Positions 1-11,920 of a stretch of 64,000 bases of DNA are shown here, piece after piece. A model generated the notes under the pieces. That model worked only from the letters and a program-made list of their open reading frames with translations, did not search any database and was not told where the DNA came from. Position 1 is the stretch's first letter. Every line of letters starts with the position of its first letter. Position numbers and translations under genes: made by a program. The stretch comes from Drosophila pseudoobscura (lineage: Eukaryota; Arthropoda; Insecta; Diptera; Drosophilidae), in contig NC_046681.1 in NCBI RefSeq assembly GCF_009870125.1, forward strand, positions 24,264,001 to 24,328,000, in the 5' to 3' direction.

Positions 1-2406
1 TCTAGGCATAAAGTACTCCCCATCGCAGGTCTCTCTATTCGTAGAAGGAGTCACCATATTTGGCATTGAAGAGGCCAGACCCAAAACAAAAACAAAACAA
101 AACAAAACCGAAAACGACGAAAAAGATCGTCGACCATACAAATTTGTCACACGAAATTGGTGTTTGTGACAAATAGAGAAAGGAGTCGCCAAGTATCCAA
201 GTATCCAAGTATCCGCAGAGGCAACGCGACGCAGAGGCACCCAGATGAACGCTCTTTCGAGGCGACAAGTGATTGAACTATTATGCTGAAGCCCCAAATA
301 GGATGGGGTATAATAAACGCTCGCCCATGTGCTCTGTGCTCTGTGGTCTGTGCTTTGCACCTCATATGCATATTGTACTGTTACCAGGGTTTTGCATAAT
401 GCCCCCTCACCCGCTCAGGCCTCTCCCCAGGAATTTGGAGTGGAGTGGATCCTCTGGTTGACGGCTTTTTTGCGTGGTGCGTGAACTATTAGCCAGAGTG
501 TCTGTCCCCCTCAAAAAGGAGTGGCTATTCTTTAAATGGAAGCCCGAAGGCTTTCGGGAACAGAATACGAGTTGATTCCATGAGAAAGACGAATTTATGG
601 TATGATCTGTTGGCTGGAACTGAACTTTGGAGTAAAATTTATGGAATAAAGCAAGTTTTAGATGTTAAAAGTGCCATCCAGAATCATTTCTCTTGGTTGC
701 ACCTAGGCGTACCTGTCATGACTGGAAGATACCTCCAAGACCACGCCTAGGGAACCAGTCGCCTCTGCCTCAAGGACTTTCAAACCTTATAAGCACTCCC
801 TCGACGGTTCCTAACGTCGTAATCACCATCCGGTGATCTAATTAGGAATAATCTGATGAAGAAAAGCAACGGATCTTAGCCAATATTTACATTAGTAAAT
901 ATATCAGTCATGAATTCCATCAAAACTAACCCAGAAACAACTCTCTCTCCCTCCCTCACTCTTCCTCTCTAGTAAATTCTTAGATAAGAGAACCCAAAGA
1001 TCATTTACATGCCTTGGACAATCCACCAGATAAGGGAAAAATCTGAACTTTAAAAAGTGAGACACAACAAACAGAAAGAGAGAGAGAGAGAGAGAGAGAT
1101 ATACACACTCGTACCCGCATCATTATTATCTGTGAGATACGAGTAAATCACTGTTCCCCGGCAATATCCGGGGCTAGAAGATAACGATCTCCGTGAAATG
1201 GCAAATTTTTTTAATAGTTTTTCCCTCCTCTCCATCTCTCTCTCTCTCCCTTTCGCTCTCTTGGGGCAATCTTCGAATGCAGCCACACAAAAATCCACAA
1301 GAGACCAGCTAATTGAGACATCATCAGACAGGGACAAGGGGGCAAGGGAGTGAAGGGAGAGGGAGCTGCTGCAAGAAGGAGGCTAAGTAAACATTAAAGC
1401 AAAAACTCCAAGAAAATGTAGTTTGTTTTTAGCGAATTTTAAACACTCTTTTACTAGAGAAAGCCAGAAACGGGAATCGAAGCCCATTCACTTATGGGAA
1501 ATTTCTACAGCGAATCAACGAGGAACAAAACTTGGGATTGAAGGTAAACCCCAACAGAAGCCTGGAGAATCCTCCATAACTTGAATGATTGTGGTTGCTT
1601 TCTTTCAGTGGCTTTACCCCTTCATAGGGTATCCCAAGAACCTTCCCGCTTTAACTGCAACATCATGAGGCAAGAAGGCAAAAGTGTAAATGGCGCATAA
1701 AGCGCCAGAGGATGTTGAAGTGGAAGTTGCAGAAGGAACGAAACGAAACGAAACGAACCTAAACCTAAACTCACGTTAAAATCAACAGAACTGGGCAACA
1801 ATTTAATGGCAATTTTACAGCCTTCTATCTCCGGCTTCGAGTGCAGCCCATCGCCCCTGCCACATGCCCCACTGTACCGCTCTGCCGCTGCTGTGATAAT
1901 GAAGATTAGATGGGAGAAGGTTTAAGGCAAAGGTATGCACTCTCAAAGCTAAAAATGATTGCAGATCTTAAATTTTGTGTCATTTTTGCGGTTGGCTTTT
2001 TGCAAGGACAAAACAGGAAGTCGTTTTAACGATGCCGTGGCAACTCTGGCCGCCACTAATTTGAGGTTACAGACGCTCAAAAGTCGTAAAAAAAAAAACA
2101 AAATTAAAAGAAGGTAAAGTGAAAACTTCATTAGAAACCACAATAAAATATAAAATATAAATAAAGTGCTAGAAATTCAATTTGTTTAAAAGGTACATTT
2201 TTTTGCGACTGACTGATTGACGGATTGACAACTCTGACTCCGAACATTGACCTCTTGGCCAGAAGGAAAGGGACGGCTGTTGCTGTTGCTGTTTCTGTAC
2301 TCACAATTTGGTTGCTGGTTGGTACGTGATCGCATAATGAATAACTTTCAAATTGAATAATCAAACAGACGCGTCGAGACGTATCTGTGTGCCTGCCTGT
2401 GTCCAT

Positions 2407-2426
2407 GTGTGTGTGTGTGTGTGTGT
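2407..2426. repeat. (GT)n microsatellite
   Basis: Uninterrupted GT dinucleotide tract of about ten units, visible directly in the sequence. Confidence 0.95.
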
Positions 2427-3770
2427 TGGGTGTCATAAAGCCAAGTCGAGGCCGAGCGTAAAAACCTGGCCAAGACTGTTTGCCCGAGTGCCTTGGGGTC
2501 ACGCGCATCGTGAGGCAGGAGAGGCAAACAGAAACCAAAACACACCAACATCTCGTACCAAAGAGTTCCCCAAAAAGCTGTTAAGACTTTGACAAGATCT
2601 TTACTGTGATTTTTTTTTTTTTTTTGGGCGTTCCTATGTGTGTGTGGGGGGATCATAACTGTTTTATGGGGGAGAGTGGCAGTTGAGTGGAATTTAGAGG
2701 TGAGATCTATGGGATCGCATCAGATATCAGATCGTAACGAAAGAGTAGATATGTACATAAAATTGCACTATAGATTTGAGGTGTGATATGTGAAATTATT
2801 TGAGAATGGAATAGAACTGAATATTTCAGAGGGTGTCTTTCTTTGTGGATGTACGTTTGATGGAGCTATGAAGTACAAGTATTTAAAAGAGATTCTATTT
2901 AAATAAACAATAAATCATTCTTTTGAAGATTTTCTTTTGAACCTCTATACGAAATGTTTTGATAACGTTTTTTGGAAGAAAGTTCATAGGATGATAGAAA
3001 GTTCAGATGAAGTTCAAGAGTTCTCCAATAACAGATAATACACAAAGCACAGAGATCCATGAAAGTTCTCTTCTTAAAGGTTTCCAAATCCTCAAATCTT
3101 TACCCTGTACATTGGCTACACAGGGTATCCCAGAAGTTCCCAGTTTTCTTGGGTATATCTTCTCTTCTGGAGACCCTTTCCTCGCCTTCCCCTATGCCGC
3201 CAACCATTAAATTGTTTAAAAATGTTAATAAGTTCTGACATTTTGGGATACACACAGACAGTATTGTACATCCCATACCATCCCATCCCACTCGAACCCA
3301 ACCCATAACCATTCCAGCCCATCCGATCATATAATATATGTAGCTCTCTCGACCTCTCTCTCTCTCTCTCTTTCTCTCCTCTTCTGTCTCTTTTCTTCTC
3401 TCTCCCTTTATCTTTATTTTAATTTGTATTGTTTTTTGTTGCCATTTCATCAATATTTCGCTCACGTTGCGACATTTTGTCAATATCTGCGCCAATGATC
3501 GTCGCCGTTCGGTCTGGACCCCTGCCCCTCTTCCCGTACAGCCTTCAGAGGTACCTCTCTCTTTTTCTCCAGACACCCCCGCTATAACCAGCTCTCTCTT
3601 TCGCCTTCTTCTTCTTGTGCTACAGCTACTGTTCTTTCGTCTCCTTCTCCTCGGTTCCTTCATTCCGCTTTGGGAGCAGTGCGCGCGAGAGTCGTTTCAA
3701 TGATTTTTTAATTGAATTCCAAAAGCGTTTTCAGTTCTGGGGGGAGCTACGCTTTGGCATCTTTCTGTAC

Positions 3771-3797
3771 GTGTGTGTGTGTGTGTGTGTGTGTGTG
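3771..3797. repeat. (GT)n microsatellite
   Basis: Uninterrupted GT tract of about 13 units. It accounts for the apparent Val-Cys reading frames here. Confidence 0.95.
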
Positions 3798-4816
3798 AAG
3801 AGAGAATCAACCTTGTAGTACCCTGGGATACAGAGGGTATAACGATTATGTTAATAGGTTTGTAACGCCAAGGAAGCAAGTATATCTGGAGCTTGTACGA
3901 CCTTACTGGACCTCTGTCAATTGGATTTTGTTGGTTTTATTTGATATATACCTCAGTTTGAGAATTTCCTAAATGAAAAATGGTGTTAAAACGTATATTT
4001 TAGATGGGAATATCAGGATATATCAAGCAAATCGTAGTAACATTGGTTTTGAGGATATGGCAGATAAGATTTACATTACATTTCGCAACAGACAGCGAGT
4101 CTTGTGTTCTATTTATTCATTGATAGTGAATAGCTATAAGAAACTTGCGATTTACGAAAACCGGAGCACGCACTTATGCGTTTTGACAGTGAATGTTAAA
4201 ACTTTTTTCCGGATTGGCACCCACAACCAATATGGTTTTTGATCTCCTTAATATATCAGTGGCTGTACAGCACTAGCTAGATGGTAATTTTCTATCAATC
4301 GTGTACAAAAATTCATAGATATTTCGGTACCTTTTTCACAAAGAAAAACTCAGCAAATGGAAGTTAGAAATATCTCTAATATCTCCCCCAAAAACCTAAA
4401 AGAGTACATCAAATTCGTTGCATAGAAAACCGTAAATTCCCTGCATTTTGGAATGTGACTTGCTTCTGTTTCGGCCTGTGTTGGGGTTTGGTTTTTTTTT
4501 TGTTTTTTGGGAAACTTTGGATACAACTTTGAGGGTTTTGGCGCTCTCGAAGCTTTTTTAATGGACAAGACGCAACTTTGCATTGATTGTTGTTGTTGTT
4601 TCTTTCATTTGCTGATGATTTTATTGAGCACTTTTTGTTGTAGTTGTTGTTGTTCTTTACCCAGTGATTGTTGGTATATTTTTTTTTTGTTTAAGTTGAA
4701 GTTTTTTTTTATTATTCGCTCGCGCTCTTGGACTTGACAATTACACGGACTTTTTTTCATGGCATTTCAATGACGTTCGTTAAATTTGTTCCAGTCATGG
4801 TTAACACAGATACAGC

Positions 4817-4841
4817 TACACACACACACACACACACACAC
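4817..4841. repeat. (CA)n microsatellite
   Basis: CA tract of about 12 units followed by GATACA-like units. Confidence 0.95.
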
Positions 4842-6471
4842 AGATACAGATACACACATTCAAATGAAGAGATACTCGTACACACTCGTGAAATTTATGG
4901 GCGCCTAACGTTGGTTTTTTTTTTGTTTCTGTTTTTAACGATGTTTATTTTTTGTTGCCTTTTGCTCATACGGCAGCCGCAGCACAGTTCAAGTTCAATT
5001 GTTAATGTAAAAATGTGTGTTTTTTTTCTGTTGGATTATTATTTAATTATTTGCAATTTTCGCTTGACCAGAATGTGGCCCAGAGGCAGGTGCTGCTGCA
5101 CCATCTCTCTCATAGTTGGGAAGACCCCGAAGAGAGACCTTTTGCCGCTTAATTAATATCAATTACTATTCAATTAGTGATCGCTAAGCTAAGCGGAGCC
5201 GCTGCTATAAAAGGTCACTGGGAATTAATGAACTTTGTGCTTTCTCTCTCTCTCTCTCTCTGTCCATAAAAGGTGAGGCTCGGAGATCAGCAGCGAATAT
5301 TGTGGAGAAACTTTTGGCAAAGATCGAAGAAAAGAGAACATTGATTGGGCGGAGCCCAAGACTCTTGTGGGCAAATCAAACAAAACATGAGGATGATTAC
5401 AAGAGCTTTTAGGGAATACAGCATTTAATAGATCAGAAGACAGACCCGTCCCTATTTGAAGGGCATTTAGTTGAATATTTCCTTGACTGTCTATTTATAT
5501 TACATTTCATGTTTTCCCCCATCTTAAGAGTAATATTCGCAGTCCATCATCCATTCCGTTCACTATAATATTTCAATCTTTAAAAAACTGTCGATCATCG
5601 TGGACCTCCCATAACTAGCACACGTTTACACGGCCTAGCCTCGAACAGCCTCATGTAATAAATTGTAAGAAATCCATTAAAATTGAGTTACGAATATCAA
5701 TACCAACTTTATGGCCAGTACATAAATTTCCCTGTATTTAAATTCAACTTAAGATCCAAGCAAAAAGTAGGAGCTAGGACAAGGTTCAACCTCACTTTCC
5801 AAACCGAAAATTTCTTTGTCATTTTGTAGACTCGAGAGAGCCAAGATTCATTGGCAATTGAAAGCCTGACCCTAATGACAGAGGGCTGACTCTGGGAAAA
5901 GAGTTGAGGCCAACTATTCAGAGCCGTTCTGTAATGCCTGTAGATTATAGAGAACCCAACCAAAGAATGCCAGGCCAAACAATAAGCATAACTCAAGAGA
6001 CGGTGCAAAAGTCAAGTCAAGACTCATTATTGATGTGGGGATCGGCTGGGACTAGAGATGGGGAGCCAGGGAGTGCACCTCTTTGGGCTCCTGTTCACTT
6101 TTCCATTATTTGAACGAAAGGATCACTAGAAAAAGTAACATTTGAAGGAGGAATATGGCTGTTATCGATCCATGCACCGATTACTCACGATAAACGATAT
6201 TTTCATCGATCTGCGATGGTATCGGCCTCACGCTGCCATCTCTAGCATTTCGTTTGACGACCAGACGTCACAGCGAAGGTTTTTGCGCGGGTGTGCCCAC
6301 AACACACACGCCGGAGCCCGTTGGACACACGTTGGGTGACAATAACCGAGCTCTGAACTGAGCTCCGACTTGAGTGGCAGCCAATAATCACTGTACGAGT
6401 ATCTGCATAAATACTATACATATATTTTCAACCGTAGAGTATGTACAGGAATATATTCTATGTAAAGATCT

Positions 6472-6881
6472 GTTCGTACAGCTGTGGTCACAAAAATAGT
6501 ACTGGGGAATTTACCCGCAAATCATCCATGTAATCCAAAAACCTCTGGGCGGACATTTATTTGAATGTGTTGTGTGGATACACTGGATATTTCTTAAGAG
6601 TCAATTCAAAAAAATTTAAAAATACTAGAAAATACTAAACATTTAACAAAATACCAGACACAATACTACCTAAAAATACCAGACAGTGAAACAAAATTCT
6701 AGAAATCTATAAACAAATTTAAAAAAAAAATATCATACAGAAACTACAAACAAATTTCTAAGAAAATACCAAAACATTTATATACATATTTTCCAAAATA
6801 AAAGTTTCCAAAGATCACATATTAATGATGATTCCAAGATACTGATTAGCGGTGCTATAATTATGACCACAACTGTACGAA
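6472..6881. mobile_element. Tc1/mariner-like MITE (nonautonomous)
   Basis: The left end reads GTTCGTACAGCTGTGGTCAC. The reverse complement of the right end reads GTTCGTACAGTTGTGGTCAT, and similarity continues into an A/T-rich stretch containing ATAG. The terminal inverted repeats are therefore roughly 30 bp and enclose about 350 bp of AT-rich sequence with no coding potential. A TA dinucleotide stands just outside a CAG terminus at both ends (6477-6478 and 6876-6877), as expected for Tc1/mariner insertions, although the palindromic similarity continues a few bases beyond the TA. No transposase is present, so mobility would depend on a source element elsewhere. The family is inferred from the CAG...TGTGGTCA end type. 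Confidence 0.75.
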
Positions 6882-9800
6882 CCGAGTGTCAACCCGTCGG
6901 TCCTTAGCCCGATGTTGGGTCCCCTTCGGCCCAGGCGGAATTTTTCGTTATGTACTGTTTTTGTTTTTTATTCTTTTATTCTTTTTTGTGTGTTTTTTTG
7001 CTTTTGGCTGTGACCGCGACGCGTATAATTTACACGTTTTGCTCATTTGCGATTCTAGGCTCGAAACAGAAACAACAACAAAAACGAAAATGAAATGAAT
7101 TAAAATCCGTACTCGATACCCAGCCAGAGAGAGAGAGAGAGAGAGAGCTTCTGCGGCTGCGCAACTTCGGCAAGAGGGTTCCTCCTCCCTCCCCTGCCTC
7201 CATCAATCCACTCCACTCCACCCTCTTCAGACTGAGTGAAATTCCGACAAGTGGCATAATTGCGCCCTGCGGCGGCTACCGTGCCACAAGAGGGATTCCA
7301 GCGGAGAGGGCAGCGGAGGGACGGGGGCCAAGTGGCCATCGATATACACGGGAGGAACGTAAAAAAATCGCAAATCATAACTGCAGCAACAACAAACAAT
7401 AAATAAGTGCAGCGCACAGAAGAGAACTGCAACTGCAACTGCAACGTGCAACGTGCAGCGCTGGGGCACCACGTAAGGCCATGCAATGCCTCCCCCCTCC
7501 CATGCCAAAGAGCAACAAGTGTGCGTGTCCCAAGTCGTTTCCACTGCGCGAGTGCAAAGTTGAGAGCCAGACATAAAAAAACGACTGCAAACGGGAGAGA
7601 GGGAGAGCCGCTGAGAAGCTGCTGCGCAGTCGCCTTCCAAAGTCATTGCTGCCGCTGCTTCTGCCGCTGCTTCTGCCGCTGCTTCTGCCGCCGCTGCACG
7701 CCATCGGCATATAAAGCATGCGGTGCCGAGACGAAAGCTTAAAAGCTTTTCCCCATACAAAACGACAGATGCCCTTTTCCGGAATGGAATTTAATGGCAG
7801 CAACGAACGAATGAGTTTTGAAATACTTCATGAATTATAGCCAGCCATAGGGCTGTCACCCATCATGTAGGTAGAGTTTTTATATAAATAAATATTTTAT
7901 GGAAAATTTACACTCTCGAGGGGGTAAATCAGATATACATAGGAGTACTCCAAGAGATATTCCAGCTAGAGAATTAAGCATTTTATTGGAAAAAGCTGTG
8001 AGAACTCTGCAAATAAAGCTCTTAAAGTTAGAGGCAATCCTTGTTCTAACTAAAAGCAAAAAAAGACCTAGAAAAAGGGCACTCTTAATTAGGGAAAATA
8101 TATAATAAATAAAATTAAAACTCAAAAAGTGCAAATAAAACCTTCACTAACCTGGTAATCTATGAGTACTGTACAAAATCTATAAATCTTAGAAATCTTA
8201 GCATCTAAATCTTGTATAAAGTTTCAAAAAAAGAGCATCACCAATTCTGTTTAGCACCATTGAAGAAGAAACTTCTTATTACCCTCGCTTCTCATACAAT
8301 ATTTGCTTCTCGATCCGCAGTCCCGTCAGACCCCAAAGACCGACAGACAGACAGCAAGAAGTCAACATTCCATGGCCACTCGCAGGGCATAAGTTCGCGT
8401 CAAAGGTTTCGGAGTCAAGACAAGTCAAGCAAAAAAAAAACCAACAAAATCAGTGAGCAGAGGAGGAGGAGAGTGGCGAGAAGGGAGCAGAAAAGGAGAG
8501 TGAAAAGCGCAAAAGGCAAGCAACACACAAGAACAAAAGCGGAGAAGCAGCAGCAGCAGAGCAACAGCCGGGATGCATTATAACCTTTGCCTGACGCTGA
8601 CGCCGAAGCTGGGGCTGGAGCTGGAGCTGGGGCTGGGGCTGCAGCGATTCGCCCCTCCTCCCCTTCTTCTCATATTGATATTGTACAAGTATTTGTTGTC
8701 ATACATACACTCTCCTTTAAGGAGGGTATTCTCCATTTGTGGGAGAGGTGTGCCAGGCAGAACAGGAAGCAGTTTGGCCAGAATTGGATTGCTATATAAA
8801 ATATGGAACGGACAGAGGAACAATCGATCGTAGGACAAGTCTTAGAGGGTAAATCTTCAGAAAAGCTTAGGTTTAACAACTATAGATATTGGTCAGGGAA
8901 ATTTTGCTCAGATATTGCTAATAGATACCATTAAATAAAACATATTTGAAGACATTCAAAAGAAACTTTTGGAAATTTTACTACTTTATCGTAGGTATTA
9001 CTTTTCATGGGAAAAATCAGTCGAATAAATGGTATTTTTAGAAACATTTCAAAGAAAATTCTTTAACTTTTTGTGTCAGCATAAGTTTCTTTATCATCCT
9101 TCTTCAAGTTAACTTAAGATCGGCGTACGATTCCATCGAAATTCCACCAAGAAATGGTTACAAGTTTTTAGTTTCCTTTTTGAAAGTATCTATTCTTTTG
9201 CCAGAGTATCCCAAACTTCGTCTTAAACCTCCATTAACCTTCTGGCTTGGCTTTCGTATTAGCCTGCTGCTCTGGTCTTCGAGTCTTGGCCCGGGTCTTG
9301 GCCAGGGTCGCTTCTGTATTGGAAGAATCTCTGGCCCTTTCCTCACTTCCTCGTGCTTCGACTTCAACGCTGAATCCGACTCGTTTTGCATTTTAATTTT
9401 TAACCAACGACGACGAGGCGATCTTTTTCATCATTATCATCATCATCGTCGTCGTCGTTGGCTTGTTTATTTTTTTATTTTTGATTATTTTCATTTTAAA
9501 GCTCCTTGCAGTCCGATATTTCGTATGCTTTTTGTTGCTTTTGTTTTTTTTTATCGCCACTTGTCGGCCATTTGGGCGTTCATTTGTGACTCCCCGTGTA
9601 CCCCCACTCTTTATTTTGGGGGGGGGGGGGGCTACACCCGAAGCTCTGTGCTGGAGCCCGGAGCCCCGGTCAAAGTCAAGTCAAATCGCGAGCGGCATCG
9701 AAATTGCGTTCGTTCCTTATATTTTAACTTTTATTTAATGAAAAATTTGCATGTTGAATGCTTAATTTTTGCCACAGCAATGGATTCCGGGCAGCGCTTT

Positions 9801-10350
9801 TGGGCAGCACCAGAAACGGTTTTTGTATGGTCAAAAGGTTGTCACAAACAGGCAGGACAGAGCAGGACAGGGCATGCGAATACTGTACAAGTTTGAGGTA
9901 CAGTTTACGAAAGCATTCAAAGGGGCAACTTTTGAAGCTTTGTGCTTTGTGCATGAAAGCTTTTGAATGTCCTGAATGCAAGTTCTGACCTGAAAGCTGC
10001 GTAGGGAAATGATTCTCGGAAGAACTTTCTTTGAATGTTTGTTCAAATTTCGATTTTGAAACCCCAAGATATGTATTTCGGGAATAAAATTGGGTTTCTA
10101 AACGTTGTTCAGAATAGAATTTAAGAATGTTTATCCTATTTGTGGTCTTAGGTGGTCAAATCCCTGGAATTCCATCTAGCATTTCCGTCAAAGATAATTA
10201 AATTATTTCTAAACATTTATTTCTTTCGAAAACTCAGATTTTTGCCATATCTTCGTTTCATTCATAAATTAATTCCAGTTAAAATAATTATTATATTGCT
10301 AATTGGGCGAAAAAACTTGTTCCAAAACGTGCCGTTTTGTTTACTTATTA
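6882..10350. other. Noncoding stretch with simple repeats
   Basis: No supported gene. Contains an (AG)n tract near 7125-7147, imperfect GCA/GCC triplet tracts at about 7650-7695 and a GCTGGR hexamer array near 8608-8643. Also present are an uninterrupted run of 14 G at 9618-9631 and CAT/CGT triplets near 9430-9460. The open frames across 7.1-7.8 kb and 9.18-9.9 kb follow these repeats and show no domain. Confidence 0.55.
9618..9631. repeat. Poly-G tract (14 G)
   Basis: An uninterrupted run of 14 guanines preceded by TTTATTTT. It is long enough to be prone to length change or sequencing error. Confidence 0.9.
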
Positions 10351-10386
10351 CCAGTGCTATGCTAAAAAATTGCTAAGCCACACTGG
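10351..10386. repeat. Truncated copy of the CAGTGTGGCTTAG repeat, inverted
   Basis: Reads CCAGTG at the left and CTAAGCCACACTGG at the right, so the 36 bp can fold on themselves. The right half is the exact reverse complement of the 14-bp terminus of the element at 11789-11920. It is probably a deleted copy of that element. Confidence 0.55.
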
Positions 10387-10634
10387 GAGAGAGAAATACA
10401 AAGAGAGAGTGCAGAACGTGCGACACGGAATTTCATATGATAAGGGCGTTACAAACAAAAAGGTGATCCATCAATATTGAAACCCTAATCGGACAGTTGC
10501 CATCACTATAGCTATGGCAGACACCTTTCCTGACGTCACAGAAAAACCCCAATGCCCTCTCTTGCGGTTCGAACGGTTTTTGGTTTGTGATCTCCGCTCT
10601 GCCTCTTACTTTTTTTTTCAACTGATTAACCGAT

Positions 10635-10654
10635 TTATATATATATATATATAT
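10635..10654. repeat. (TA)n microsatellite
   Basis: Uninterrupted TA tract of about ten units. Confidence 0.9.
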
Positions 10655-11788
10655 TTTCTGTTTGGCTTATACATTTTTTGTGTGTGTTTCACAATGTGCA
10701 TGTCGAACAGAAATTCTCGTTTTTGCATGCTGCCTGACCAAAGCAAAAGCAAAAGCAAAAGTTGAAGCTGAAGCCGAAGCAAAAGTCAAAGGTGAGGCCC
10801 CATGACATCATGGCGGTCTCTGTAGGAGACTTGTACTTGACTCCCTCCAGAGTGGCAGCAAGTGAAACAGACGTTGAAAGATCTCTCTCTCTCTCTCTCT
10901 CCCTCTCTATCTAAAAAGCGAGAACACCATTCAATCTAATTAATCCATCCACGAAACAAAACAAAAAAAAAACAAGGGAAAAAATGTCACACGCCCATAA
11001 ATAAAATGTGAAAACAGAACCCGCAACCCCAGGTCTCCCCTCCCCCCTCTCCCCCACCCCCTGCCCCCGCGAGGGAGCCAAAGGTGAGACAAATTTACGG
11101 CAGCAGCAACAAACGGAACAAAAACAAATCGTTATAAAAAAAAGGCACCACGAAGCAAACAAAAAACAAAAACAAAAACCATTTGATCATAAACTGCAAC
11201 GAGAGGGGGCCCTGCCCTGTCCAGCCGTTGACGGCCTTTCGACCACCGATCCGCAAGAAATATAAACCCCGAAACGAATCGAAAAACACAAAGAACACCA
11301 ATAACCAAATAAAGCAAAAGGAAACGACAAAAAAAAAACAAATAGAAATGAGGTGAAATGTTTGGACTATGGAGACACCCCTTGGACGTGTAGCAGATCT
11401 AGAGAATGGAATGATTCATCTGGTGTACGAGTATTATTATGATTCATTAAAGCACTCGAAAGAACACTCATTAGGAAACAGCTTTGTTGAGTAATTTGCC
11501 GAACATTTAAGCGCTTAAACGTTTATGTTTTGCTGTGTATTGGGATGTCAATTAGAAGTTGCAAAAGTTACAAGAGTCTAATAATAGGAATACAGTTCTT
11601 ACGAATGAGTATTGAAAGTATTTTAGTCCATGGGATTGACTAATGCTCCAACAACTCCAACAGAAGATCGTTCACATGAGCGTATGGATGGTAATGGTTG
11701 GTGGAATCTTGGATTAAAAGACATTTTGGGGAATGGCGAAAGGAGAATGAATTCCACAAATGTGAATGATATATTCCTATTCTCCCTT
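10655..11788. other. Noncoding stretch
   Basis: No supported gene. Contains (AAAGC)n at about 10740-10760, (TC)n near 10880-10900, a C-rich block at 11036-11070 and A-rich CAAA/AAAC sequence to about 11340, similar in composition to fly 5' leaders. No open frame has recognisable motifs. Confidence 0.5.
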
Positions 11789-11920
11789 CCAGTGTGGCTT
11801 AGTCGTTAAAAAAGCGCACCACTTCTACTCTTCCTCCACCGCAAGCTCAATCCCAGTCGGATTCTTCTGAAAAATCATTAATATATCACGTGATAGAAGT
11901 TAGCTGCTAAGCCACACTGG
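11789..11920. mobile_element. Short inverted-repeat element with tRNA-like boxes
   Basis: A 132-bp unit bounded by perfect 14-bp inverted repeats, CCAGTGTGGCTTAG at 11789-11802 and CTAAGCCACACTGG at 11907-11920. Inside the left end, TGGCTTAGTCGTTAAAAAAGC can form a tRNA D-arm (GCTT pairing with AAGC). About 50 bp further on, AGCTCAATCCCAG loosely resembles a polymerase III B box. A 12-bp palindrome TATCACGTGATA lies at 11884-11895. Four partial copies of the end occur elsewhere in the window. The tRNA resemblance is an inference from the eye-aligned boxes; a MITE with no tRNA ancestry is an equally possible reading. Confidence 0.5.

Larger units (their letters stand above)
1..6471. other. Noncoding, microsatellite-rich DNA
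   Basis: No open frame here shows family motifs or sustained coding character; the longer ones are simple-sequence artefacts. Simple repeats include (AG)n at 1077-1099, (GT)n at 2407-2426, a T tract at about 2610-2626, (CT)n near 3355-3372, (GT)n at 3771-3797, (CA)n at 4817-4841 and (CT)n near 5241-5262. A consensus TATA box (TATAAAA) lies on the plus strand at 5206-5212, but no initiator or recognisable reading frame follows it. Because two candidate first exons of a minus-strand gene lie to the right, this stretch is plausibly intronic. That is inference. Confidence 0.6.

Noticed and set aside
3100-3663. 187-codon minus-strand frame rich in Arg and Glu
   Set aside because: Direct product of GA/CT repeats.
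5206-5440. TATAAAA followed by a short frame near 5386
   Set aside because: The only frame is 13 codons and there is no initiator; not enough for a gene call.
9180-9896. 238-codon plus-strand open frame
   Set aside because: Runs through poly-T, CAT/CGT triplets and a 14-G tract; the product is low complexity with no domain.
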